Positions 1-11,640 of a stretch of 64,000 nt of DNA are shown piece by piece. The notes under the pieces are model-generated. The model was not told the origin of the DNA and searched no databases. It saw only the letters and a list, made by a program, of their open reading frames with translations. The stretch spans positions 69,084,990-69,148,989 of the forward strand of contig CM057231.1 in assembly GCA_029891385.1 (NCBI GenBank). The letters run 5' to 3'. The position numbers and the translations under genes are program-made. Within the stretch, counting starts at the first letter, position 1. Each line of letters begins with the position of its first letter. Source of the stretch: Erythroxylum novogranatense. Lineage: Eukaryota; Streptophyta; Magnoliopsida; Malpighiales; Erythroxylaceae.

Positions 1-347
1 CACAAATTAATGGTCCATTTCTTAAGGAACCCTAATATGGTTCAATCATCATTATGCCATCATTCTTTCATCTATATCAATTCATCACAATTTTCTCAAG
101 AAGTTCTAATCTTAAGTTCCTCAACACATTCCGAAAATCAAACATATTCTTAACACTCAAATCAAACCAATCATTTGAATTCATCAAATAGTCATACATA
201 TCAATTTGCAAATTCCTAAAGGCAATCATACTTCTTTCATCAAAATCAAATGATCACTTAGCACATTCTCACAAATTCACTCTTATCTTTACAAACTCGT
301 ATCAATGCCTTATTCATATTCATACGCCCAAGTAAGATCATATTACT
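1..347 (-). mobile_element. 5' leader of a gypsy LTR retrotransposon (partial)
   Basis: Non-coding AT-rich sequence just inside the minus-strand primer-binding site at 348-361. It would be the untranslated leader between PBS and gag of a minus-strand Tekay/Del-type element whose gag-pol, if present, lies left of the window. It resembles by eye the short internal region at 47789-48574. No coding signal in either strand. Confidence 0.55.
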
Positions 348-361
348 GGGCTCTGATACCA
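348..361 (-). promoter_or_regulatory. Primer-binding site, initiator tRNA-Met type
   Basis: On the minus strand the motif TGGTATCAGAGCCC follows the LTR end at 366 after a few bases. This is the usual plant retrotransposon PBS complementary to the 3' end of initiator tRNA-Met, where minus-strand cDNA synthesis is primed. Confidence 0.8.
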
Positions 362-365
362 TAAA

Positions 366-425
366 TGTTGAGACCCGATCCGGGAACCGGATCCCAACCG
401 AACCAACTTGACACTTTCACTTTAT
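366..425 (-). mobile_element. Terminal LTR remnant between two PBS copies
   Basis: About 40 bp match the LTR 3' terminus also seen at 43634 and 48592 (inverted repeat GATCCGG/CCGGATC), followed by about 20 bp of other sequence and then a second PBS at 426-439. An LTR-PBS junction is therefore present twice within 80 bp. A recombination or template-switch scar is likely. Confidence 0.55.
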
Positions 426-439
426 GCTCTGATACCATA
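426..439 (-). promoter_or_regulatory. Second primer-binding site, tRNA-Met type
   Basis: Minus-strand TGGTATCAGAGC directly before the terminus of the long LTR at 442-4829. It is the authentic PBS of that LTR; the PBS at 348-361 belongs to the neighbouring remnant. Confidence 0.75.
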
Positions 440-441
440 AA

Positions 442-3400
442 TGTTGGATCCCGATTCTAACCCAACTACGTATACATAACGGAAACCGGCAAACGGAAAC
501 GAAGGAAACGAAACAAATAATGAAGCGAATCGAATAGAACTGGCCAATCCGTCTCGAAATATCGAATCGGAAAAAAAAATGCGGAAGCGAACAAATCCGA
601 AAGTAGCGAAGCGGAAGCAAATGCAAGCGGATCAAACGAACAGATTCAATCGAATATAGCGAAGCGAAATAATCGAATACGAATCACAAAGCGGAGCGAA
701 TAAGCGAAAGGATCGAATCGAATGCAAATCGAATTCGATAGAAAACTAAGCAAGCAAACAAATCAATGTAAACTGAAACACTTTCCGACATCCGTGAATA
801 AGCAAAGAACAGGAAATAGAATCGCGTTGGGAATTCTAAGACGTTCCAAAATCCGTTATGATTTTTTTTCTTTTCTTATTCTCATTCCTTATTCATTTCT
901 TCTCTTACTCAAACACATTTAAAACATAACCAATGCATCCAATTTCCAAAATTACACTTTTATCCCAAATCTTATCGAAAATTGAAAAATAACGGCCGCT
1001 TTATCCTAACTCCAAAATTCTGCAAAGCGCGTAATACACTTCTATAACTCAATGCACCTCGTAATCATCGGACACTCCCGTCCTAATCCCAACACCAGCA
1101 GAAACACAAACCTAAAACTAATACTTCCATAATTCTCAAATCAATAAATACCAAACTCATAATTCAACTCATTTCCAAATTCATACATATATATTCCCAA
1201 ATCAACCATACAATATGTTCTCAAATTCTCCATAATTTCCTATACAAATTTCACAAATATTCACAATACTTAACTTTATACACAAATACACTTTTCCAAA
1301 TTTATCTAAAGTCATAAACATATTCATACACAAGATTCAAATTTCAAAACCAACGATTCAAATGTCGAAATCGACGCCTTGACATACGTCTTCACATTCT
1401 TTCATCCGATCTCCGCTCGAAACCCGGAGATGGGGATGAAAGGGGGTGAGCTCAAGCTCGTGGATAACACATTTATAAACCGATAAATAAGTCAAATCAT
1501 TTTAATAATCTTTTGCCAAAAGGGCTAATTTTTTTTCAAACTTTATAATTTTTCAAACAATTTCCTCAAACCCATTTTTTTCATATTTTCAAACTCTTCA
1601 TAATAATCTCACTTTTCTCATTTTTCAAAACTTCTTGAATTTTTCATAAATATGAATGCGAACACATAAACAAATCAAAACATATTACACATCGAATGGT
1701 CAGCTAGTCCAAGCAGACGTCTTCGCATAGCCTCAGATAATGCGGTCTGCAGGATCGTGAATCGAACGTATTACACTTTCCCATTGCGGTCCAAGTAGCC
1801 GTGAAGGAGTCCGAATCGAGTCTCCGTGCCACTAGTGGGCAGCCTGGAGAAGGCTATACACATAGAGACAACGCTGACTCACCAAGGGACCTACCACACC
1901 CACATAACACATTCACAAGCGAAAATCAAATTGCCCGAAGGCACAAATTTCGAAATCTTGATATTTTTCACACATTCACATAATACATACAATTAAATCA
2001 CTCAATCAATCAATCAATAACTTCAGCACTTTACATAATTTAGCAATGCATACATAACAAAATGAACTTTCAGAAATTTCTATTTTTCTTTTCAAACATA
2101 ATTCAGCTTGTAATAATTTTTCCAAATCCTTTGAAATCACAATTTCAAACATTAACCAACCTTTCTTTTCAAACACTTACTAAAACAATAATGTATCAAA
2201 ATCCAAAATTTTGCTTTCTTCAATTTTGAAAATTGCTTTTTTAATTTTTCAAAATTGCATAATGCTCACAAATCAAAATATAAATATGCTACCCACCTCA
2301 ATTATTGCTTAGGAAACTTGATTTCAAGCTCCAATTGATCCTCGCTTCTTTCCTTCTTTCCAAAATACCAAAACCTAAACCATAATCATCCAAATTTCAC
2401 ATCAGAAAATACTTAATTTTCACAATCAACTTAGGAATTCACCAATTCCATTTACATTCAAGCTATTTCAATCTCCAATTTTGAAAATCCCCAATTTTCA
2501 AAATTGGCCTAAACCAATACACCCAAATTCAATCTCATAAAACATAATTTCTTCAAAATTAATCTCACAATTCCTCAATTCACATTAATTCCAAACTATT
2601 TAAATCCTCAATTTCAAAAATCCCCAAATCTTAAAATTGGCCTAAACCAATTTATCCAAATTCAATACCATAAAATACCAATTTTAAAATTGATTTCATA
2701 TATCATCAATTCATCATATTTCCTATAATTCTACACCAAAATTCTTCATCATAAAATTTAGCCTAAACCTTAATCAATTTTTCATCCAAAATTAAACCCA
2801 ACCTAAAGCATATTCATCAAAATTAATTTCATAAATCATAAACCCATCTTATATGCCATAATTCTAAACCGAAAATTAATCAAAATCTCAAAGTAGAAAA
2901 ATTTCTCTTACCTCTTTCTCTTCCAAATTCGAATTTTCCTAGCTTGAAAGGAAGCTCTCATGCTCCTCTACCTTTTTCTCTCTTGGAACCATCCCAAAAT
3001 CCTTAAGAAAACAAGTAGAAAAATCAAAACTAAACTTCTCCCTCTTCTTTCTCCATACGAACTCTTCTCCATTCTTCTTCTCTTTCTTATTTTCTTTCTC
3101 TTCTTCTGTAATTCCAGACTTCTCCAGCCCATTCGTGGCTTTTAAATAAGCCAAAACGACACTCCTCAAGTGTGTTTCATTAATTGATGGTCAAATGACC
3201 AAATTGCCCTCCATTCAAAACTTAAAGTTACGCTTACTTGCGGTTCTGATTCGCACTATTAAATTGAAGGAATTTGTCCAAACTTCCTTCTCAAGAAATG
3301 TTCCTCTCACTCATACGAATCCAACGCCACTGACCGCGCTCAATTCCGAGCACCACATCAAAAGTTATGCGCGAAACAGTGCGGAAAAATCCATATTCTA

Positions 3401-4829
3401 ACACATTTCTTATGTACGATTATTTCCGTCCAAAAATTCACTTTCTTAATCTCAGAATTGAGACTCGATGTCTTCATAACAATTGTAGCCTTATGTCTCT
3501 AGTTTAATTCAAAATAAGAATCTCCTCATTTCGATTCCCAGATCAAAAGTTATGCTCAAATCACTCACAGGTGTTCTCAATCCAAAAATTAAACCCTAAT
3601 CCGAACTTAAATTCAAAAATTAAAAGTCCTAAGGGCAAAATTGACATTTCATGTCTTCATATGATTTGTAGCCCTTTGTCTTATCTTTATTTCGCCTCAA
3701 GAATCGCTTCAATCGGATCTCTACAGATCCCGAATTTCACAAAACACTGAATCATGCTCGAAAATTTCCGACTCCTTTGATTAAATTAATCACCATTAAT
3801 TTAATCTCAAAAGTTCACAAATTTCTTATAAAATGAAATTCAATGTCTTAGGAATCCAACGCAAAAGAATCAACTCAATCGGATGTCGGACGGAAAGATA
3901 TAAGCAAAATAGTGAACAAAGGTCGATTAAAACAAAGAAATCAAAATTTAAGAAACAAACGCGTCGTCAGATGCAGACGGACGCCTAACTATGAGGCGAG
4001 GCGCCGTCATGAGGCGAGACGCCCTTCGCTAGGGCGAGGCGTCGCCTAGCGAGGGCGCCAGCTCATGAGGGCGAGCCTTGCCTCATGAGGAGGCGCAACG
4101 CCTCGCCTCGCCAGACGAGGCGTCGCCTAGCGAGGCGAGCTGAGCGCCGCTCATTAGATGCGAGCCGTCGCCCTAGCGAGGCGCTAAAACTTTTTTTCTT
4201 TTTTTTTTCACTAAACTTCCAAAATTCATAACTTTTAATCCCGAACTCCGATTTTGACAAACTTAGTCTCTATAGAAAGCTTGAGAGAAGCTCTAAATCT
4301 TCCGAGAAGAACATAAACTCAATTCAACTCCTACGGAGTCCATTTTCCGATCAAAGATACTATTCTCTATACACGCTTGCAAAATCATAACTTAATTTTC
4401 CGAGATCGAAAAATTGCATACTTTATATCGAAATAAAGATCAAAACAAATCCTTCAATTTTCATGAAGAACATCAAAGCTCAATTAACCTCTAACTCGGT
4501 TAATTTCTCACCAAAGTTCCAACCAATATAAAAGTCAAACCCGATCAAACATAAACTTTGACTGATCATAACTTTCACTCCCGATATCGAAAAATTACAA
4601 ACTTTATGTCCACAAAAATCTCTTAACATAACCTACAAGTTTCATGTAGATCATTTTATCAAATTTTGCCTCAATCATAAGTCAACCTTCAAAAGCCAGA
4701 AAGTCAACTATTACACAATTTTTCATATTTTCATACTTTCTCTCTTTATTTCATGATCTTCAACTTAATTTCAATCAACTCATCCACTTGATCATAGTCA
4801 AATTGTCACTCAAGGTTCAGGGTCCAACA
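442..4829 (-). mobile_element. 5' LTR of a Tekay/Del-type gypsy element (4.4 kb)
   Basis: On the minus strand it starts TGTTGGACCC (4829) and ends ATCCAACA (442), next to the tRNA-Met PBS. Its start is homologous to the plus-strand LTR at 38542. It carries a GC-rich palindromic cluster (3961-4185), several degenerate ~180-bp blocks (about 3280-3900 and 4240-4700), and a pyrimidine-rich tract at 2960-3140. It interrupts the LTR that resumes at 4830, so it is a nested insertion; the other end lies outside the window. Short ORFs in it (for example 2939-3169, 4063-4260) do not resemble proteins. Confidence 0.8.
3961..4185. repeat. GC-rich palindromic cluster in LTR
   Basis: A GC island in AT-rich sequence, made of overlapping inverted motifs such as GGCGTCGCC, CGCCTCGC/GCGAGGCG and CTCATGAG. 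It lies about 640-870 bp from the LTR start. A cluster with the same style occupies the equivalent place in the plus-strand homologue at 39539-39620. Confidence 0.8.
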
Positions 4830-5382
4830 GTATTATTGGCTTAACATGTAAAAGCTAGGATTGATGTAAGCACATATATAATATATATACATTCATATGC
4901 TTGAATTTGTGCTAATTGCTGATGGCTATAATTATATTAGCCACTGAGCCGCGAAGCTCAACCCATTATTTTCCTCCTCAGGTGCAGATCAGGACGATCG
5001 TTGATCTTGCAAGGCATCGGAAACTTCAAGCTAGTTAGGAGCTTTGTATTAAGTTAGTGTTTTGGTTGGTCCTCCGAGCATATTATTATGGAGCATTTTC
5101 ATGTATTTTGGATTGAAACTTTATTCTGTATTTTGTATGATTTTGAATACTTGTTAAATTTCTTCAGATTGTAATGACATGAAGCCCCTTAGGTTATAGG
5201 GTGTTTAATTCATGTTTTAATTGCATGTGTAAGCGCTTGATTATATGGGAATGTTTGTGTGTGAATTATGAATCGAACTATGTATGGATGTTGGGATCGG
5301 GTCTGACGTTTTGAGGCGCTCGTCACGAGCGCAGCCCGAGGGATCGCCTCAGGATTTGAGGATCTGGGGCCCGGGCCCAACA
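4830..5382 (+). mobile_element. 3' part of a chromovirus 5' LTR
   Basis: Matches 7860-8361 (3' LTR of the same element) almost throughout and ends GGGCCCAACA at 5382. Its upstream part was displaced by insertion of the minus-strand element ending at 4829. It contains a TA-rich stretch and the small inverted repeat TGAGCC-GCGA-AGCTCA near 4945. Confidence 0.85.
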
Positions 5383-6002
5383 TGTTGGGATGAAGAAGGA
5401 GAGAGGAAACTGGTAGGACCAGAATTGATTCAGACGACAGTTGAGAAAGTCAATTTGGTTAAGCAGCGGCTTAAGGCAGCATAGGATGGGATGAAGAGTT
5501 ACTTTGATGCGCATCGAAAGGAGATGGAGTTTGAAGTCGGTGAAAAAGTGTTCCTTAAGACATCCCCTTGGAAAGGAGTAATGAGATTAGGCAAAAAGGG
5601 TAAGTTGAGTCCGAGGTATGTGGGTCCTTATGAGATCCTTGAGAGGATTGGACCACTCGCCTACAGGTTGGCTTTACCTCCGGAATTGTCTTAGATTCAT
5701 GATGTTTTCCATGTGTCCATGTTGAGGAGGTATAGATCGGATCCTTCTCATATCATTCAGACTAGTGAGGTTCAGTTGCCGGATGACTTGAGTTATGAGG
5801 AGCTTCTAGTGGAGATTTTGGATACCAAGGAAAAAGTTCTCAAGAGCAAGACGGTTCGGCTAATCAAAGTCCTGTGGAAGAATCATTCGATAGAGGAGGC
5901 TACTTAGGAGCCATTGGAAGCCATGAAGGAGAAGTATCCGTATCTCTTCGATGATTCAGGTAATAATTTCGAGGACGAAATTTCTTTTAAGAGGGGGAGA
6001 AA
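5383..6002 (+). pseudogene. Chromovirus (Tekay/Del) integrase C-terminus plus chromodomain, remnant
   Basis: The only coding remnant of a Ty3/gypsy chromovirus polyprotein. Reading frame 1 begins directly at the LTR edge with the integrase C-terminal region (5383-5700; motifs ERKLVGPE, FLKTSPWKGVMRLGKKGKLS, GPYEILERIG, AYRLALPPEL), then VFHVSMLRRY and a chromodomain-like segment (5770-5960; EILDTKEKVLKSKTVRLIKV, LWKNH). Chromodomains target new insertions to modified heterochromatin. The frame is shut by three TAG stops at 5482-5484, 5692-5694 and 5905-5907 and ends near FEDEISFKRGR. Gag, protease, RT, RNase H and the integrase catalytic core are absent: the 5' LTR is fused straight to the integrase tail. 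Clade assignment rests on recognised family motifs. Confidence 0.88.
5989..6002 (+). promoter_or_regulatory. Polypurine tract
   Basis: AAGAGGGGGAGAAA immediately before the 3' LTR start at 6003. This is the plus-strand DNA priming site of reverse transcription and is typical of Tekay/Del elements, where it overlaps the end of pol. Confidence 0.85.
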
Positions 6003-6664
6003 TGTTGGACCCCGAATTTTTTTTATGATGTCATTAAACCCGAATTGTGTTAATTATGTGATTATGCCTTAGTTTGATGAAATTGAGAGTGTTAGTGGAT
6101 AATTGAGATTATTTGAGTTTAATGTGGTTTAAATAGGAATTTAAGGGTAAGAGTGTATGAGGGTATTTTGGGAAGATTGTTTAGGTTGGATTAAGTTAAG
6201 GCTTTGAAGGAGGGGTAAAATGGTCTTTACCCATCTCCTTTAGATATAAGTGAAAGAATTAGAAGAGAAAGACTTAGAGGAAAGAGAAGAGAAGAAAAGG
6301 GAAAGGAGAATCGTGGGTAAGGAAGAAGGAGAAGAAAAAGAGAGTTTTGTGATCCTTGTAATTTCTGACTGATTCAAAGTCATTTCCTGGTAAGTTTGAG
6401 TTCATTCTATGGTATTGTGGTTGGATTAAACCGAAAGATAGGTTGAATGAGTTAGAATCGGTGGTTTAGGTATTTTCGGAAAAATTAGGGGAAAAATGGA
6501 TAGATTTCCTTGGGTTGATGATTTTGTGTTTGTTTTTAGTTGTAAATGGGTTAGAAATATATTCTAAGGCTTGAATCAAGGTTTAGGTGTGTTGCTTTTG
6601 TGTTTGGGGAAGGATTGGAGTGGGGAAAATGCTGGAAAATCGGGTTCGGAGTCATTCTCCAGGC

Positions 6665-6840
6665 TCGCACGTCGCGACGTGCAAATTTTAGGTTCTTCGT
6701 GACGAGTGGGAAGGGCAACGTCGCGACGAGCATGGGGAGCACGCCGCGACGTGCGAGAGGATGGTGCCGCCATGCAAGACACTTCAGGTGCTCTTCGCAG
6801 CGTTCATCGCGACGAAGCGAACTTCGCGGCGAGCCCCTGT
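6665..6840. repeat. CGTCGCGACG palindrome cluster
   Basis: Exact CGTCGCGACG at 6670-6679 and 6719-6728, plus variants (GCCGCGACG, ATCGCGACG, TTCGTGACG, TTCGCGGCG). Located about 660-830 bp from the LTR start. Short ORFs crossing it in several frames only reflect its lack of stops. Confidence 0.85.
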
Positions 6841-7646
6841 TTCCAGCAACGAGGAATTTTAGTCTTTTGGGCATATCTTGGGCTGTAGATGTCCAATTGA
6901 GGTGATTTTGGATTCGTTGTGATCTAGAAAGAAAGGACTACTAGTTGTATGAAGAAGGGAAGTTGGGAATTAGCCTCTTAAGATTCAGGAATTTAGATGG
7001 CAGTCGAATGTAGACTTTTAACGCTAGTGCTTTTACTTTTCGAGCTTTTTGAATACTTCTTTGAATGTTGCTTGATTGGGAACTTGGTTTGATATAGGAA
7101 ACCAAGCTGACCTGATTCAATCGCAAGAGGAAAGACAGCAGTGAGCTTGGATTCTCAACCGATATTAGGTGGTTAATGTACTTATAGTTATTGTGTGATT
7201 AGGCAAATTCTTGCCTATGTGTGAATATATGTTATGTGTTATGTATGAAGAAGTGCAAGACTTTTTGATTGAATATGTGATTAATTGTTTAACATGATTT
7301 GCGATAAGATTTGAGGTAGCATGAGAACTGATAGAAATGAATTTTGATTTTGAGCATGTTATGACTAGACTTCGATCATGGCATTTTGAATAAATGAAAT
7401 CTTGAAAGCATATCATTGGATAAAATGATTTTGAGCATGATTATGTGTTTTTGTTTGGGCGAGAGTGGAACCATTTCGTTCGTCATGTGCACGTTAACAA
7501 GAGCCTTCTCCCGGCTGCCCGCTTGTGGCTTATAAGCTCCGAAGGGACTCATTTTGTTCAGGACGTAAACTTCGGTTTCTTCCTTTTGTTTCCATGGAAC
7601 CCTCACGCCATATGATGTGTATTGCATATTTGATTTGTTCTTTATG

Positions 7647-7848
7647 AAACATACTTGTGACATGTTTTATGAGTTGAATTCAATATTGCTGAATGCGTAA
7701 ATTGTTTGGTTAGCATGTGTGTGCTATAATGATCGCATGTATATATATATATATATATAAACATACTTGTGACATGTTTTATGAGTTGAATTCAATATTG
7801 CTGAATGCGTAAATTGTTTGGTTAGCATGTGTGTGCTATAATGATAGC

Positions 7849-7885
<37 letters not shown>
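7647..7885. repeat. 112-bp tandem duplication with TA microsatellites
   Basis: Two near-identical copies begin AAACATACTTGTGACATG at 7647 and 7759; each ends in a TA tract (about 7739-7758 and 7852-7885). The period is 112 bp. Probably replication slippage or unequal exchange within the LTR. Confidence 0.9.
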
Positions 7886-7890
<5 letters not shown>

Positions 7891-9572
7891 GCCTGAATTT
7901 GTGCTAGTTGCCGATGGCTATAACTATATTAGCCACTGAGCTGTGTAGCTCAACCCATTACTTTCCCTCCTCAGGTGCAGAACGAGGCGATCGCTGATCT
8001 TACAAGGCATCGAAAACTTCAAGCTAGTTAGGAGCTTTATATTAAGTTAGTATTTTGGTTAGCCCGCCAAGCATATCATCATGGAGCATACTCATGTATT
8101 TTGGATTTAAACTTTATTTTGTATTATGCTATTTTGATAATGCTTGTTTGAATTTCCTTCGGATTGTAATGACATGAAGCCCCTTGATTTATGGGGTGTT
8201 TAATTCGTAGTTGTGTGAATGTTATAATGTGTGCGAAATTGCATGTGTGTTTGTGAATTATGTATGGATGTTGGGATCGAGTCCGTTATGTTAGGGAGCT
8301 CGTTGCTGGCGCAGCTCAAGGAGTCACCTCGGGAATAGGGATCTGGGACCCGGGCCCAACAGAGGCATTACTCCGATGCATTTTGCTTTTGAAGTCGTAT
8401 TTGAGAAAACAAAGCTTTAGATAGCATTTTGGACAATTGATGTTTTGTATTTTGTTCTTTGATACTTTGGATGTATTCGGGATAAAGTGCCCTCTAAAGC
8501 TTTGTATAATTTCTACCTTCCTTGTAAATGCAAAAGAATTGGGTTTTAATGTATCTTTTGTGTATATTGTTCAAAAAGTGTTGTTGTATGCTTTGAGCAT
8601 GATTAGAAAAGTAAGATTGTGTTTCTTTATAGTTAGGAATTGAATAGATGTTTAGGAGTGAGTATGCTACCATTGGAATTGTGTTGGGATATATATTTCG
8701 ATTGGATTATGATGTGGAAGATTGGAGATTGAGTTTTTGTGCAGGTAATGGAGTTGGATTGAAGATTTGGCTAGTTACATTTTTAGGGGAGGTGCTGTCC
8801 AATTTTTATTAAAATGGACAGAAACTTCGCTTAGGTTTTAGACTCTTAGAGCTTGAATTGAATTGAGAGGTCTTCTTAAAGATTGTAGTGCATGTTTAGA
8901 GCTTTCCAATGATATATAATTTGTCACATTTGGACTTAGAATGAGGAAGTTATAAAGGTTGAAAGATTTCAGTTACTGTTGATGGAAGTTAGAATTGTGC
9001 AGTACCTTTGGAAGAGTTTTTCACCCTCTTAGAGACTGATTTGATTTTTTCTTTCTTAATAGAAAATGTAGATTATCTTTTTCCCTTTCCAATGAGGTAT
9101 AATTTACAATTATTGGAGTTAGGAATAAAAAGTTATGAGATTGGGAAGATCACAGTTACTGTTCATTTGGTAAGGGTTACTGTTCCATTGGTAAATATAT
9201 AGGCAGTAGCTTTAGGAGTGTTTTTACTATTTTAAATGACTGAATTGATTTTAACTCCCTTCAAGAAACTTGTAGATCATCTTTGTATCTTTCCAATGAG
9301 GTAAAATGTGACATTTTTAGACTTGTCTGCTAAAAGATATGAATTTTCAAATTTTTGGTATTGTGTAGGAGAATTTGAGTTTGGGCTGAAACTTTGAAGC
9401 AACTTTTGACCCCCTAAATGGCCAAATTAGTTTTTAAATCCTTCTAGGAAATTGTAGAGCTTCTTTTTATCTTTTTATTGATACCAAATTTGTGAAATTT
9501 GGATTTCGGGATAAAGAGCTAGAAATTTTCAAAGATTCAGACTTTCTAATTCACTAAAAAAAAATTAAAATT

Positions 9573-9619
9573 GTCGCACTCTGCTGAGTGCGAGCTCGTT
9601 GCACTCAGCAGAGTGCGAC
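9573..9619. repeat. Perfect 19-bp inverted repeat (hairpin)
   Basis: Arms 9573-9591 (GTCGCACTCTGCTGAGTGC) and 9601-9619 are exact reverse complements, separated by 9 bp. The outer ends are GTCGC and GCGAC, the half-sites found in the CGTCGCGACG arrays. It sits where related LTRs carry their palindromic clusters. Confidence 0.9.
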
Positions 9620-10085
9620 GAGCTACTGTTTCCATTATTATTTTTTTAATATTATTTTCTTATTTTTCAATTTTGATAAATTAAACCCCTTCCTCCTATC
9701 TTATCTGTTTTTCGTCTGTTTGACCTCCGATTTTCACGATTTTCGAAGCGTTAGTTTGCAAAAAAAAAATTTTCTACCCCATTTTGGTAAAATTAGAGAT
9801 TCGGGTTTTAGTGGAAATTTACGGATTATATTAAAGAGAGTCAATTATGTGCCGGTTTTGCATATAATTCCGTTTTTGGACGATTTTGCGATCCATAGAG
9901 ATCCGATTGAGGAGATTTTTGATTCTATTTAACCTTGAGACATGGAATTTCATTTTAGCTTAGGAATCGGATTTAATTGTGGGCCCTAAGTAGATCAATT
10001 TTATTGAAGGATTATTAGGGTGAATTTATCAAGATGTGTTCGGATGACATTAAAAGAAGTTTGAGTGAGTTAATTTTCGTGGTGA

Positions 10086-10162
10086 GGAATTCCTCCCTCG
10101 TGAGATGCGCGTCCAGATGTCACGTAGGACGTCGGACACGTGTCTCACCGGGGAGGGGTTCC
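10086..10162. repeat. Imperfect inverted repeat with CG-rich loop
   Basis: Arms 10086-10105 and 10143-10162 pair with about 4 mismatches in 20. The loop contains GACGTC- and CACGTG-type palindromes (G-box-like core). Probably a promoter-proximal LTR element; function not shown. Confidence 0.55.
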
Positions 10163-10190
10163 AATATTTAACCTTTAAAACACTTTATGG

Positions 10191-10865
10191 GTTATAATAA
10201 TATCAATCAAGAATTATTTAAAAAAAACTTAAAAGAGCCTTCAAGCACACAAAGTTAATAAAAAAAATAAAAGGGGTTTTTATTATCCATAATTTCCATC
10301 AAACATACCTAATTCTCTTCTTATTTAACAAAATTTATCCTTATTCAAAGGTTTAGTGAAATAATTACCTAACTAATGTAAATTCTTACCTAGTGCCCTC
10401 ATTTTGTACAATAATCTATAAGTACTAAAGTTCACACTTTAAAATTATTATTAAACATATAATTCAAACATAAATAATCATCACTGAGATTATACTAAAA
10501 TTCACAAGTAAATGCAAGTTAATGTATATTCTAACTTATGAACTAATAATTACCTCATATTGATCACTACTTATGAGAGACTTAAATGAAGATTCATTTT
10601 GATTTTACAAACCATTGAAGACTTCTCATCCTTCTCATTTCTCTCACTGGGTTTAATAATTTTTGTTTTTGAAAAGTCTTTGGTAGCTAAATTATGCACT
10701 TCTTATAATAACATCTTTTAGACTTTCTTAGAGACAAGAAGGCTAGATTCTTCAAGATCAAGTGCATAAACATCTCAATAATATTCAATTTAATAACTAC
10801 TATATCTACTATATACTATTTGCTCTTTATTTTTTAACATCCTTACAAACCAATGTAATCAATGT
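10191..10865. other. Unassigned AT-rich stretch
   Basis: About 675 bp with poly-A/T runs and no convincing ORF. It lies between an LTR fragment and the GTTTT target site of the 10871-16437 element, and originally joined 16443. It may be the decayed downstream part of the minus-strand SIRE-like element, but I see no direct match. Confidence 0.4.
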
Positions 10866-11489
10866 GTTTTTGTATCACCCCACTCCCGCGAGACCCGAAC
10901 CCGACATCGATGGTGATATCCGAGCCCGTGCCTCACGAGGGTGGTATGCTAGAGCAGTAAATTTAGTTTAAAAACTCAGTATGACATTTTTTTTTGAAAA
11001 CAATCGAGTACGCAGAAATCATTAAACAATTTTGGCCCGCGATATAGAAACGTTTTCAATCAAAAAACTATTTCAATAATCACATCACAATACAATATTA
11101 ATCAGTTGGGGCCCTCTATAATAATAGTATAATTATGTAGAAATACAAATTTACAGATAAATCAGAATGATTCAAATGCAGACGTGGACTGATCCCGACT
11201 TCAAATTCTGACTCTCTTGTAGTAGTCATACTCCCGTTTCACTAACGGGGTAAATGCCAATTCCTGAAAAAAATTGCAATGTTGGGTAAGTTTGTGAACT
11301 CAGTGAGAAACCATCATCGATGGTCCACTCAACTCATGCATACACAATCCATTTCCCCAAATATCACATAATCACACAATAGCATTTATAGAATATCACA
11401 TGCAATTTCCTTTTTCATATTTCGCAGTCAATCATATACATATGCGATGCTCATGTGACACTTCCATTTTCTTTTCGTTGTTGTGACCG

Positions 11490-11640
11490 TATACTCAAAC
11501 TGCCCTAGTGATCGGTACATTGCATTGAGCCGCTGGCTCAAAACGCTACGGATATACCTCGAGACATTGAGCCCGAGGCTCAATACGCTGACTGAGGTCT
11601 GTGCGTTGAGCTTAAAGCTCTCATATACGTTGGCTGCTCC
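11490..11640. repeat. Cluster of small inverted repeats, variable between LTRs
   Basis: Contains TTGAGCC-GCT-GGCTCAA, ATTGAGCC-CGA-GGCTCAAT and TTGAGCTTAAAGCTC about 40 bp apart. The equivalent part of the other LTR (14322-14490) has the same architecture with changed bases, for example GGACC-TGA-GGTCC. It is one of the most divergent parts of an otherwise well matched LTR pair. Confidence 0.7.

Larger units (their letters stand above)
6003..8361 (+). mobile_element. 3' LTR of the truncated chromovirus (2.36 kb)
   Basis: Starts TGTTGGACCCC after the polypurine tract and ends GGGCCCAACA, as does the 5' LTR piece. It contains a CGTCGCGACG palindrome cluster (6670-6836), a 112-bp tandem duplication (7647-7862), two TA tracts and the inverted repeat TGAGCT-GTGT-AGCTCA near 7940. 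The element is inserted in another LTR that resumes at 8362. Confidence 0.88.
8362..10190 (+). mobile_element. Fragment of another Tekay/Del-type LTR
   Basis: Begins inside an LTR at a point homologous to 45200 (minus-strand LTR at 43634-47788) and stays collinear with it for several hundred bases, including the stretch GGTGCTGTCC near 8795. It holds four degenerate ~180-bp blocks (TTGTAG anchors near 8883, 9066, 9270, 9452), a 19-bp perfect hairpin (9573-9619) and an inverted repeat at 10086-10162. The conserved block with CCGATTGAGGAG follows near 9905. No protein-coding content; the right edge is uncertain. Confidence 0.65.

Noticed and set aside
6551..6905. Overlapping ORFs on both strands rich in Arg
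   Set aside because: Produced by the CGTCGCGACG palindrome cluster, which lacks stops in most frames.
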